Source: Candidatus Freyarchaeota archaeon (GTDB taxonomy: Archaea > Asgardarchaeota > Jordiarchaeia > Jordiarchaeales > Jordiarchaeaceae). Taken from it: DNA of 64,000 bases. The notes beneath the pieces were generated by a model, which was not told where the DNA came from, did not search any database, and saw nothing but the letters and a program-made list of their open reading frames with translations. This document shows, in pieces, positions 26,355 to 35,097 of the stretch (its first letter is position 1; each line of letters begins with the position of its first letter). The DNA lies in assembly GCA_030587365.1 (NCBI GenBank), contig JAUQZE010000022.1, forward strand, positions 124,001-188,000, written 5' to 3'. Made by a program: the position numbers and the translations under genes.

Positions 26355-26388
26355 ACATAAAGAGACCTAATAATGAATAAGAGCAAAA
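26355..26388 (+). repeat. 34-bp direct repeat, right copy
   Basis: Second copy of the 25323 repeat. In frame it still encodes IKRPNNE and a stop, so it is a relic of the HNH 3' end lying beyond the endonuclease gene. Confidence 0.85.
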
Positions 26389-26728
26389 ATTAACAGATTT
26401 AATATTAAAATTGGCAATATAAAAAGTGATCCTAATTTTTGGAGGAATGTGGTAATTGTTTCTTTTTTCTTAAGAAAGAGTTACCAATTTTGTCCCAAAG
26501 CTATATATATAACTTATTAATATTTAAACCGTAATTATAGCAATCTTATAACTTAGCTTTAAGTTGATTAATGCTTCAATAACTGTTAACCATAACTAAT
26601 AGTTCCCTAGTGCAACTAAGGCTTCCAAAAAAAAGTTTCAAAATGGAAAGCGATAGTCACTGGAAATTTACCGATTGAACATCTCACTGTAACCTTAGTG
26701 TATAAGAATATAAATCGGAGTTGTTGTT
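26389..26728. other. AT-rich intergenic region
   Basis: Rich in TATA-like stretches (TATATATATAACTTATTAAT near 26502) and without a credible gene. It probably holds the promoter of the 145-residue protein. No RNA structure was recognised. Confidence 0.35.
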
Positions 26729-27166
26729 ATGGAAGACATTTGCCTCAGTAGTTTGAGGAAGCTTTTGAACGAAATAGAAAGCGGGAAGTCAATAGACGTA
26801 AACGGATGCCTTAGTGATTGTTGGGAGGAGTTGTCGCTAAGAGAAAAGGATCCCTCTATTCCCCCAGAAGTTATTGCTAGGAGCAAAGAAATTTTAGAGA
26901 AACTGACGATGATGCTGCACGAATATAAAGAGAGACCTATTAGCGAAGAGAATCTGCACGAGATAAGGTCAAAAATATTCGAAGAGCAACCCAAACAGGA
27001 GCGTACCAGAGCAGAATTTTTGCATACTAATGAGGAGGACATCATGGATATGATTTCACTACTGGAAAAAATTGAGCTAAAAATGAAAAAAGGGGACTCC
27101 AAGCAGGAGGAGGAGAAATTAAGCAAAGTTAAAGGCTCTCGGAAGCCGTTCTGGTGGTCATCCTAA
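26729..27166 (+). CDS. Hypothetical charged helical protein, 145 aa
   Basis: I do not recognise it. Seen: a soluble, strongly acidic and basic helical protein (KEILEKLTMMLHEYKERP, DMISLLEKIELKMKKGD) likely to form coiled coils. It has two N-terminal cysteines in GCLSDCWEEL and an aromatic end KPFWWSS. The ATG follows GGAG by about ten bases, and codon use looks like a real gene. It lies between the restriction-modification locus and the TnpB gene, so it may be accessory. Confidence 0.6.
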   Translation: MEDICLSSLRKLLNEIESGKSIDVNGCLSDCWEELSLREKDPSIPPEVIARSKEILEKLTMMLHEYKERPISEENLHEIRSKIFEEQPKQERTRAEFLHTNEEDIMDMISLLEKIELKMKKGDSKQEEEKLSKVKGSRKPFWWSS

Positions 27167-27216
27167 TTTTTAGCGCTGCTAGTTTTTTGGGGAAAGCTTC
27201 TTCATCGGGTTGTAGT

Positions 27217-28476
27217 CTAAGTAGTCAGGGGTAGACATATGTAGACTTGGGGCTTCAGCGCATCATTTAGACCCCTCGCGAGTTCATCGTGGTCGCTCCG
27301 CTCCGCCTCAATCAAGGGCAACCCGCCCGCGAGTGTGGCGTCGAACCACTCCTTTCGCGGGGAAGCTCCTCTCATCCTTAGGTAGATGTTTATGCTGGCG
27401 TTCAGTTGTCTGTCGATTCTCAGTCCGCAGAACGGGCACTCGAAAACCCTTTCGCTTCTTAGGGCTTTGTTTAGTTCCCCGCATCTGCTGCAGTTTTTCG
27501 AGGTGTACTTGGGGCTGACTTCGGCAACCGGTGCCAGGTTTCGAACCAGGGAGAGGAGCTTTCGCCAGTGGGATTGGTTCAGCTCCCGGTTCCACCGTTT
27601 TTTGTGTTTTCTGTTCATTTGCTGTTTTTCCAGTTTTTCAAACCCGTGCTGTGCCACCGGGAAGGAAGCTATACGCTTGGCGATGTGTTGTAGGTAGTTT
27701 TTCACCCGGTTTCTGCACCTTTTTCCATATTTTCGGTAGAGCTGTTTTCCCTTCCTCCTGTTTTTGGAGTACACTTGGTTTATGGCGCGCATCTTGTTAT
27801 CGTAGGTTACGTGGAGAGTGTGCAGCGGTTTTAGGTCGATTTTTATCCAGCCGTGACTGGGGGAGAAGCCGTCCACTGAGAACTTGTTTGAGTCCCAGCC
27901 AATTAACTGCTCCACTGCTGGTTGTCGCTTCTTTCGTTGTTGTTCTGAGTTGCTTGTTTCTATGGGTAAGTGGAGCTTGGTGGGGGTTAGTATGGGTTCC
28001 CCGATTTTTCCTTTTAGGGGGAAGTATCTTTTCGATAAGTCGATGTTCACGTGTTCGTGTGGTTTTATGGTTATGCGTATTTTTTCTCCGCTGATCTTCA
28101 TAAGGGTTTGTTTTACTCTCACGAAGCAGCGTTTGACAAAAGGTTTTTTCCTCTTCCGGTTTCCTTTCACGTAGTTTTTCTTCCACGAGTTGATTATGGA
28201 GAACGCGGTTTTCAGGGCGGAGTCCACCCAGTGCGCAGCGTACTCCCAACCTACTAAGTACCGGTCGCGCATCTTTTTCTTGAATGAGTAGCTGGGTATC
28301 GTGGGCAGCAGCCTTTTCTGCTTCTTCCCTCTGATGGTTTTCTCTCTCCACTGGATTTGGTTCCAGACATCGCCGATCATCTGGTTTAGAATATTCTTAT
28401 AGGAGTAAAAGAATTGATCCAGTAAGAGATTGTGGGAGACGCTGTAGGTCTTAAACGTCAGAACCAACCTCACCAA
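27217..28476 (-). CDS. tnpB: TnpB-type RNA-guided nuclease (IS200/IS605/IS1341-like orfB)
   Basis: Seen: 419 residues with a split RuvC core: D195 in LIGWDSNKF, E280 in QHGFEKLEK and D355 in GLRIDRQLNASINI. The zinc ribbon has C329, C332, C347 and C350 (CSRCG---CPFCG). All catalytic and zinc residues are in place, so it may be active. No tnpA transposase is nearby, making it a stand-alone element. Family knowledge: TnpB uses an omega RNA transcribed from its own 3' end to cut DNA and so maintain the transposon. The base composition is visibly more GC-rich than its flanks, a sign of transfer. An omega RNA would be expected around and beyond the 3' end (below 27300). Confidence 0.88.
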   Translation of the reverse strand: MVRLVLTFKTYSVSHNLLLDQFFYSYKNILNQMIGDVWNQIQWREKTIRGKKQKRLLPTIPSYSFKKKMRDRYLVGWEYAAHWVDSALKTAFSIINSWKKNYVKGNRKRKKPFVKRCFVRVKQTLMKISGEKIRITIKPHEHVNIDLSKRYFPLKGKIGEPILTPTKLHLPIETSNSEQQRKKRQPAVEQLIGWDSNKFSVDGFSPSHGWIKIDLKPLHTLHVTYDNKMRAINQVYSKNRRKGKQLYRKYGKRCRNRVKNYLQHIAKRIASFPVAQHGFEKLEKQQMNRKHKKRWNRELNQSHWRKLLSLVRNLAPVAEVSPKYTSKNCSRCGELNKALRSERVFECPFCGLRIDRQLNASINIYLRMRGASPRKEWFDATLAGGLPLIEAERSDHDELARGLNDALKPQVYICLPLTT

Positions 28477-28879
28477 TATATGGCAGGATAACAGTATTTA
28501 AAGACCCAGAATTGAAAAATAACTATGAAATAACAGTATTCCCTGTGATAATGTCTATGTATGCCTACTTAAAATAAAACAGTTACGAAGGCTAATCAGC
28601 AGTCGAGGATTTATCCACAAATTTATTATTGGTGAGCCGAGGTCTTTTTCAACACTCGTAATTTTATTTTTGATGGTAATGTTATTCTGCTTATTATTGT
28701 CAATGTCAAGGGAGAGGAATTTATAAGTTAATTTTTGACGAGATCAGCAAAAGAGCTGTTGTCGGTTTTCGCAATTTGAGGAAAAGCCTGTTTTTGTGAC
28801 TTTGCTTCTCCATTTTAAACTTGCTGGGAAAGCAGAAGCAGGGTAGAGGTGTAAACCACACAAAAAATGAAAATAAATA
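28477..28879. other. Region between tnpB and the palindrome-controlled gene
   Basis: It holds the probable tnpB promoter near 28495-28510 (reverse strand TTAAATA). At 28705-28738 a stretch resembles the first codons of the DUF255 gene at 29948 (TCAAGGGAGAGG, then ATAAGTTAATTTTTGA). The last ~40 bases resemble the sequence in front of the operator at 42289. No complete gene is present. Confidence 0.4.
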
Positions 28880-28918
28880 ATTATGTAGTATAAATACATA
28901 ATAGATATATTTTTATGC
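28880..28918 (+). promoter_or_regulatory. Palindromic operator plus TATA region, copy 1
   Basis: ATTATGTA-N7-TACATAAT is a perfect 8-bp inverted repeat. It is followed directly by AGATATATTTTTATGC, which contains the likely TATA box, about 75 bases before the GTG start at 28992. The same unit lies before both paralogs at 41498 and 42583. Confidence 0.75.
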
Positions 28919-28991
28919 TAAGAAGTCTCTGATATAATTATAGAACTATAACTTGTTTATATTCGGAGTAATAGCAAGTGAGGCGATTGTA

Positions 28992-29705
28992 GTGTCAGAA
29001 ACTAAAACTAAAATTTCTGATTTTACAATGCTTGAAAAAGCTCCATATAAAATACCCCCTGCAAAGCCCATGATAGAGCTAATAGCAAAAGCGTCGGCAA
29101 AGGAACTAGAAAAAATGTACGGTCCTGTAATCGGTTACCTGTACATAAAGTATGCCTTGCGGTTTGCTAATCTAAAATTTGGAGAAACGCCCAAAGAAGC
29201 CATTAAAACCCTGGACCAGCTAGCGGAGTATCTACTCTCAATATCCGATAAACACCCCGATACCTTCAACGCAGCCGTGTATGGTGTTTTAAAGGCTGAA
29301 AGCGAGTTACAGGGCAAACCTGGAGCAGGAATTCAGGTTGGAGCGCTAGCTTTTTCTAGAAAAGTAGAGAAAAAGCCAAACGCAAAAGAGAGAAATGTGG
29401 ACATAGACCAGCTTATAACAACTTTTTATAAGATTCTTATTCAGTTAAAAGTGGCTTACTACGAATTGGGATACAGAAAAAATGAAGATGAAAGTGTTGA
29501 CATAATTTGGCCCAGCTGTCACATGAAGGATGCATGCCGATTGGCCAATGACGAAGGCGCGTTAGGACGAACAATCGGCGGTTTGCAATGTGTTTCTTGT
29601 ACAGGTATATGCCAGTTTTTTAAACAACTTTCGAGCTACGATTGGGACTACAAACTCCTAGAATTTGACAAGCCACACTGTATAGCAAGGCTTTTCATGA
29701 TCTAA
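28992..29705 (+). CDS. Unrecognised Cys-containing protein, orphan family B (copy 1)
   Basis: I do not recognise this family; it has two paralogs at 41498 and 42583. Seen: about 237 residues. The N-terminus KISDFTMLEKAPYKIPP is followed by a helical region (MYGPVIGYLYIKYALRFA) and a GAGIQVG turn. The C-terminal part has CHMKDACRLA, then CVSCTGIC, and ends WDYKLLEFDKPHCIARLFMI. Conserved Cys and His residues suggest a metal, Fe-S or heme site or a V4R-like small-molecule-binding fold; this is inference. The start is placed at GTG 28992 after GAGG, which aligns with the paralogs. The start at 28953 would add residues not shared with them. Confidence 0.7.
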   Translation: MSETKTKISDFTMLEKAPYKIPPAKPMIELIAKASAKELEKMYGPVIGYLYIKYALRFANLKFGETPKEAIKTLDQLAEYLLSISDKHPDTFNAAVYGVLKAESELQGKPGAGIQVGALAFSRKVEKKPNAKERNVDIDQLITTFYKILIQLKVAYYELGYRKNEDESVDIIWPSCHMKDACRLANDEGALGRTIGGLQCVSCTGICQFFKQLSSYDWDYKLLEFDKPHCIARLFMI

Positions 29706-29947
29706 TCATTTATTCTCGAGAGAGACTCAGATAAATTTCCACACGGATACCAAAAACGATATTTTACTCTAAATTTCGCTCTTTCTACTTTTTTAACCTC
29801 TGTTTCTGTTAAGGAATATCTGAGCAGAGTATATGGGAATTAACTCAGTAGTTTTTGTGTGGAGGGGATCATCCACAATATTCTTATTCGTATGCTAAAA
29901 AGTCTCTTTTAAAGCTCATGACTTTTTACTGCTGGGAGATTGTTCGT

Positions 29948-32056
29948 ATGGTTGATGTGTCAAGGGAGAGGCGTCCTAATAAGTTGATTTTTGAAAAAAG
30001 TCCGTATCTACTGCAGCATTCTTATAACCCTGTTGATTGGTATCCTTGGGGTGAAGAGGCTTTTGAGAGGGCGAAAAAGGAAGATAGACCGATTTTTCTG
30101 TCTATTGGCTACTCCACCTGTCACTGGTGCCATGTGATGGAGAGAGAATCCTTTGAGGACACTGAGGTAGCCGAATTAATGAATGAGACCTTTGTATGCA
30201 TAAAGGTTGATAGGGAGGAGAGACCGGATATAGACGACGTGTATATGGTGGTCTGTCAGGCAATGACTGGTACTGGCGGATGGCCCCTCACCATTATTAT
30301 GACACCTGATAAAAAACCGTTCTTTGCAGGTACTTATATCCCAAAGGAAAGCAGGTTTGGACTAACCGGAATGAAGGAGCTAGTACCACGCATTAAGAAA
30401 CTCTGGGAAAAGCGGAGGAATGAGCTGGAGGATTCCGCTGAGCAGGTAATTTCGTCTATCAAGGAAACTCCAGAAACTCCCGGTCAAGAACTGGGTGAAA
30501 AAATCCTCCATAGGTGTTATGATAATCTTTTCGAAATTTTTGATGAGCAGAATGGAGGCTTCGGGTATGGCCGCAAGTTTCCAGTACCTCACAATCTATC
30601 TTTTCTGCTCCGCTACTGGAGACGCACGGGTGATGAATGGGCTTTAAGGATGGTGGAAAAAACTCTGGAAAAAATGCGGCTGGGCGGTGTTTACGACCAG
30701 GTAGGCTTGGGCTTCCACCGCTACTCCACAGATCCCAAATGGTTAGTCCCACACTTTGAAAAAATGCTTTACGATCAGGCGATGCTGGTAATAGCTTACA
30801 CAGAGGCTTATCAAGCTACGGGAAAAGGGGAATATGCCCAAACAGCCAAGGAGATTCTCACCTATGTTCTGCGGGATATGACTGCTCCAGAGGGAGGATT
30901 TTATTCCGCTGAGGATGCTGACAGTGAGGGCGAGGAAGGAAAATTTTACCTGTGGACAGAGGAGGAAATAAGGAAAATACTTTCAGCAGAAGAGGCAGAA
31001 ACTATCATAAAAGTTTACAGCATTCAGAGGGAAGGCAATTTTGAGGAGGAGGCAACAAGAAAAAAGACGGAAAAAAACATATTATACCTGAAAAAGGCTC
31101 TCCCCGAAATAGCCTCTGACCTCAAAACTCCATTGAGGGAGATTCAAGAAAGTTTGGAGGAGGCTAGAAGGAAACTATTTGTTGCTAGGGAGAAGCGTGT
31201 ACATCCTAGTAAAGATGATAAGATTTTAACCGACTGGAACGGGTTGATGATTGCGGCACTGGCAAAGGCGGCTCAAGCCTTTGATGAATCAAAATATTTA
31301 GATGCAGCTGGAAAGGCGGCGAATTTTATACTTGCGAAGATGCGGGATTCGGAGGGATGGCTTTATCATCGTTATCGAGAGGACGAGACCGCGATACTTG
31401 GCTTCTTAGATGATTACGCCTTCTTTATCTATGGTCTCATAGAGCTTTACGAGGCGAGCTTCGAGACAAAGTACTTACTGGAAGCTGTCGCTCTAACAGA
31501 ATACTTGTTGGAACACTTCTGGGATGAGAAGAATGGTGGCTTTTATTTCGCCTCGGATGACGCTGAAAATGTTCTCGTCCGAAGGAAGGAGATATACGAT
31601 GGTGCTTATCCCTCAGGTAACTCCATAGCGATTTTGAACCTGCTTCGCCTCGGACGCATGACCGCCAAACTGGAATATGAAGAAAAAGCTGCACAAATCA
31701 CCCGCACATTTTCCCAAGCTGTTTCTAGAACGCCTGAGGGGTACACCCAGCTAATGGTCGCACTGGATTTCGCAATAGGACCTTCCTACGAGGTAGTTAT
31801 TGCTGGCGGCTCCCAGGCAGATGACGCAAAAACCATGTTGAAAGCTCTTAGAGAGAAATTCATACCCAATAAGGTAGTGCTATTTCTTCCGAGTGAGGCG
31901 GAGTCACCGGAAATCACCCGCCTTGCCGAGTTTACTAAATATCAGAAAAGTATCGACGGCAAAGCCACAGCCTACGTATGCCAGAATTATAGCTGCAAAT
32001 TTCCCACAACAGATATAGAAAAAATGTTAGAATCACTAAATACACAAAAAAGGTAA
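29948..32056 (+). CDS. DUF255 thioredoxin-domain protein (YyaL/SPATA20-like)
   Basis: Seen: 702 residues. The N-terminal thioredoxin-like DUF255 domain has SPYLLQHSYNPVDWYPWG and the redox-type motif STCHWCHVM (C58, C61). A long (alpha/alpha)6-barrel part like N-acylglucosamine 2-epimerase or cellobiose epimerase follows (GGVYDQVGLGFHRYSTD, HFEKMLYDQAML, DWNGLMIAALAKA). It has full family length. The function of the family is unsettled; it may be a redox-linked sugar-processing enzyme. The start is the ATG at 29948 with GGGAG upstream, where homology begins; the frame is open to 29855. Single gene. Confidence 0.92.
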   Translation: MVDVSRERRPNKLIFEKSPYLLQHSYNPVDWYPWGEEAFERAKKEDRPIFLSIGYSTCHWCHVMERESFEDTEVAELMNETFVCIKVDREERPDIDDVYMVVCQAMTGTGGWPLTIIMTPDKKPFFAGTYIPKESRFGLTGMKELVPRIKKLWEKRRNELEDSAEQVISSIKETPETPGQELGEKILHRCYDNLFEIFDEQNGGFGYGRKFPVPHNLSFLLRYWRRTGDEWALRMVEKTLEKMRLGGVYDQVGLGFHRYSTDPKWLVPHFEKMLYDQAMLVIAYTEAYQATGKGEYAQTAKEILTYVLRDMTAPEGGFYSAEDADSEGEEGKFYLWTEEEIRKILSAEEAETIIKVYSIQREGNFEEEATRKKTEKNILYLKKALPEIASDLKTPLREIQESLEEARRKLFVAREKRVHPSKDDKILTDWNGLMIAALAKAAQAFDESKYLDAAGKAANFILAKMRDSEGWLYHRYREDETAILGFLDDYAFFIYGLIELYEASFETKYLLEAVALTEYLLEHFWDEKNGGFYFASDDAENVLVRRKEIYDGAYPSGNSIAILNLLRLGRMTAKLEYEEKAAQITRTFSQAVSRTPEGYTQLMVALDFAIGPSYEVVIAGGSQADDAKTMLKALREKFIPNKVVLFLPSEAESPEITRLAEFTKYQKSIDGKATAYVCQNYSCKFPTTDIEKMLESLNTQKR

Positions 32057-32159
32057 AAAATTATGTAGGAAAGCTATAATCGCACCACAGCAATTCATAG
32101 TCATTTCTGAATAAGAATTTGAAGCCACTATTGGCACGCTGTTAAATGTAAAAGTGTTT

Positions 32160-33008
32160 CTATCGTTTTCCATACTTGGGGCTTCTCTTCTCAAAGAAGG
32201 CTGCCAGGGCTTCAAAAATATCTTTCGTGCTCATGCACACAGCTTGGTTGCGGTTTTCAAGATATATTGCCGCCTCAATACTTGGGGCGTCTATGTTCTG
32301 GTTTATCGCTTCCTTGGTTAAGCGTAGTCCGAGGGGACTCTTTTTGAGCATCTCCCTAGCCAAGTCCAAAGCGGCTTCGAGCAACTGGTTGTCGGGAACT
32401 ACTCTGGAAACAAACCCTATTCTTTCCGCTTCCCGCGCATCCACGAATCTTCCAGTGTATAGTATTTCTGCTGCTCGGGATAATCCGATTAGCCTAGGTA
32501 GAAAGTAGCTGCTGCCCACATCTGTTCCCGACATGCCGATGTTGATGAAGGCGTTGTTGAATCTTGCGCTTTCACTGGCTATCCTAATGTCAGAAGCCAT
32601 GGCTAGAGCAAAGCCTCCACCGGTTGCGGGTCCTTTCACCGCCGCTATTACCGGTTGGTTGATTCTTCTCAAACGTATCATGACCTCAGCGATTCTCTTT
32701 TGACCGTACATTTTTCTTTTCGCATCATCCTCCACTTTCAAATACTTGAGGTTTGAATATTTTTCCGGAAGCTTGTCCACAGATTCGAAGAGAGAGCTTT
32801 CCTTGAGATCCGTCCCTGAACAGAATGCGCGACCTTCTCCTGTGAGTATTAATACTCGGCAGTCCAGATTCCACTCCAGTTCACTAAATACTTCGTGGAG
32901 TTCTTCTATCATTTCGAAATTCAGTGCGTTAAGCCTTTCCGGGCGATTCAGGGTTAAGATGCCTATTCCTTCTTCCAATTCTTGATATTTTATAGTCTTG
33001 TACTTCAT
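32160..33008 (-). CDS. Crotonase-fold protein lacking both crotonase glutamates (copy 1)
   Basis: Seen: 282 residues of the enoyl-CoA hydratase/isomerase superfamily: LNRPERLNALNFEM, the oxyanion-hole segments GRAFCSGTDL and GPATGGGFALAMASD, and the helix SYFLPRLIGLSRAAEILYTGR. At the places of crotonase Glu144 and Glu164 there are A134 and F154, so water addition by the classical mechanism is unlikely. D163 (TDVGSS) matches the Asp204 position of dienoyl-CoA isomerase. It may be an isomerase, hydrolase or C-C lyase of an acyl-CoA. Ribosome site GGGGG before the ATG. It is paralogous to the gene at 35098, with a KaiC-like gene between them. Confidence 0.85.
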   Translation of the reverse strand: MKYKTIKYQELEEGIGILTLNRPERLNALNFEMIEELHEVFSELEWNLDCRVLILTGEGRAFCSGTDLKESSLFESVDKLPEKYSNLKYLKVEDDAKRKMYGQKRIAEVMIRLRRINQPVIAAVKGPATGGGFALAMASDIRIASESARFNNAFINIGMSGTDVGSSYFLPRLIGLSRAAEILYTGRFVDAREAERIGFVSRVVPDNQLLEAALDLAREMLKKSPLGLRLTKEAINQNIDAPSIEAAIYLENRNQAVCMSTKDIFEALAAFFEKRSPKYGKR

Positions 33009-33248
33009 ACAAAACCCCCTTTTTACAAGAATTAGTTTACTCTGTATTCGATTCTTTATTTATTACTTTTTATTTTATTCAACAATTCATGAGAAAAAGA
33101 CTGGCTTTAAGAAAATTAAAGGTGGAATAAAATTCTTTTTTTATAGGTTACTATATTTTTCTGAAACATGGATTCTTAGCAAACCTACAGGAAAATTGGG
33201 CAACCTGAATAAAATCTAAAAAAGCTACGTTTTTTAAAACTATTTATG

Positions 33249-34823
33249 TTAATCTTCCAAGAATTGGATTTGGCCTTTCTCATTCAGTATGTATTGGGAC
33301 TTTTTTGAATCATAATTAAAGGCTGATTTTAGTATTTGAATGCTGGTATTTATTCCTTCACGTGTGTCTTCCGCGAGAAATTTGATGAAAACATCCGACA
33401 GCTGATAGAGCTTCGCACGGAACATTTCGGAATGAGCCTGTTCGGTCAGAGTGTAGAGTGCCAAGTCTCCGCACCATTTATGGTAGCGGAAAGCTCTTCT
33501 GCAGAATTTTAGCAGTTCATCCTCAGGGACGCCGATGCTCATATCCGTTAGGCTGGAGAACATCCAGAAAACTGACTTGTCCTTGGAAACACTGTCTCTA
33601 ACCCTCGACATTAATGACAAAAGTTTATCCACATCAAAGGGGTTGGAGAGATGGTAGATATTATTTTTCTGAGTATTGGTTTCATCCTGCTGTAGGTTAA
33701 GACAGTCAATAACGCTTACGTCGCCGTGTGAAAAGAGGTCCAAGGAGCCTTTGGTAATCTCAGCCAGCGGTTCCGATAGTTTGAAGCGGGTTAGATACTC
33801 ATCTAATGCGAAACGATAAGCAATTTGGATTAGGTGGGTTTTTCTACCAAGCTGGTTTTGGAAAATGCTAAGCATGGTTTCAATAGTTCGGACGCCGTAC
33901 TGGTAGGAAGCAACGGTTATTGAATTCGATAACATTCCGCCTCCTAATAATGAATCCAACTTGGGTATTCCGGTTCTAATAAATTTCGAGCCTTCTGCCT
34001 TTTCCCCTCCCTTTTCCATTTGCGTAATAGTAGAAAAAGTACTGGTGGGTACCTGTGGTTTAATATCCATTTTTTTGTTTCTGAATATTATCTCCTCGTT
34101 CTCGTTTATATCATAAAAGACCTTTTTTGATTGGAAGGGAAAAACTCCCTTTATGACCTGAACACTGTTCTCAAGTCCCCATGAGGTTTCTTCTGCTATA
34201 AGTTTGATGAAAACGTCCGATAATTGGTAAATCTTGGCAAAAAATTTGTCCGTATGAGCATACTCGTTCAAGAGATATACTGCTAGATCCCCTCTCTGTT
34301 TATGGTAGCGGAACATTTTTCTGCAAAATTTTAGCAGGTCGTCCTCAGGGACGCCTACACTCATATTTGTCAGATTGTGAAAAAGCCAATATACCCGTTT
34401 GTCTCCGGGAACACTCTCTCTAACCTGAGCCATCACTGATAGAAGATTATTCACGTTAAAAGGGTTAGAGACATAATGGACGTTACCTTTTTGTGAATCC
34501 CCCTCTTCACCTTCGGATACGCTGAAGCAATCGATAACGCTAACACTGCCAGTTGTAAGGCTTTCCATAACTTCTTTGTAATGCTTGTCGGACTGCTGGG
34601 AAACCTTCAACCGATTTACGAGTTGTTGCTGGGACAGGTGAAAGGTAACTAGGATTAGGTGAAATTTGTCATCATAATTGTTATATATTATCCTATGGAC
34701 AAGCTCCCAAAATTTAACACCCGACTGGAAGGAAAGGACAATAATTGAATTTGATAAGAATCCACCACCCAATAGTGAATCCAAGATAGAAATGCCAGAA
34801 TTAGTAGTTCTCAAATTGTACAT
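33249..34823 (-). CDS. Double KaiC/RecA-like domain protein with degenerate P-loops
   Basis: Seen: about 524 residues made of two homologous domains (roughly 1-255 and 285-524). Each starts like KaiC/RAD55 proteins (SGISILDSLLGGGFLSNSIIV, TGIPKLDSLLGGGMLSNSITV). Where a Walker A GxxGxGKT should follow, they read SFQSGVKFWE and ASYQYGVRTIET. Both domains keep the later YHK--GDLA-Y-L-E-AH and QLSDVFIK patterns of the fold. ATP binding is therefore doubtful, and the protein may be a regulatory or signalling relative. Start taken at the ATG at 34823 after GGGTGA; 34838 is possible. It lies between two crotonase-like paralogs, on the same strand. Confidence 0.75.
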   Translation of the reverse strand: MYNLRTTNSGISILDSLLGGGFLSNSIIVLSFQSGVKFWELVHRIIYNNYDDKFHLILVTFHLSQQQLVNRLKVSQQSDKHYKEVMESLTTGSVSVIDCFSVSEGEEGDSQKGNVHYVSNPFNVNNLLSVMAQVRESVPGDKRVYWLFHNLTNMSVGVPEDDLLKFCRKMFRYHKQRGDLAVYLLNEYAHTDKFFAKIYQLSDVFIKLIAEETSWGLENSVQVIKGVFPFQSKKVFYDINENEEIIFRNKKMDIKPQVPTSTFSTITQMEKGGEKAEGSKFIRTGIPKLDSLLGGGMLSNSITVASYQYGVRTIETMLSIFQNQLGRKTHLIQIAYRFALDEYLTRFKLSEPLAEITKGSLDLFSHGDVSVIDCLNLQQDETNTQKNNIYHLSNPFDVDKLLSLMSRVRDSVSKDKSVFWMFSSLTDMSIGVPEDELLKFCRRAFRYHKWCGDLALYTLTEQAHSEMFRAKLYQLSDVFIKFLAEDTREGINTSIQILKSAFNYDSKKSQYILNEKGQIQFLED

Positions 34824-35097
34824 ACATTCACCCATCATTCCAACAATATGAAAAATAGGGAAAAACCATTATAACACAATTATATAGAGATATATATTTA
34901 TTTATTTCCTTAAATAGGAAATCACCCCCCATGATTCTTTCAGGTTCTCATCTTAATGTGGGCGCTTCTGACCATGGTCTCTAATTATCCAAGTATCAAC
35001 CAGAAAAATAGGAGTGAGAAAATTATCGATAAGTACTGTTAAAACTCTTAAAGTTTAAAAATGTGAAAGAAAAAAGAATAAAATGGAAAATTTAAAT

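Noticed and set aside
27531..28351. Long open frames antisense to or out of frame with tnpB
   Set aside because: They are shadows of a GC-rich coding region. Only the reverse-strand tnpB frame carries motifs.
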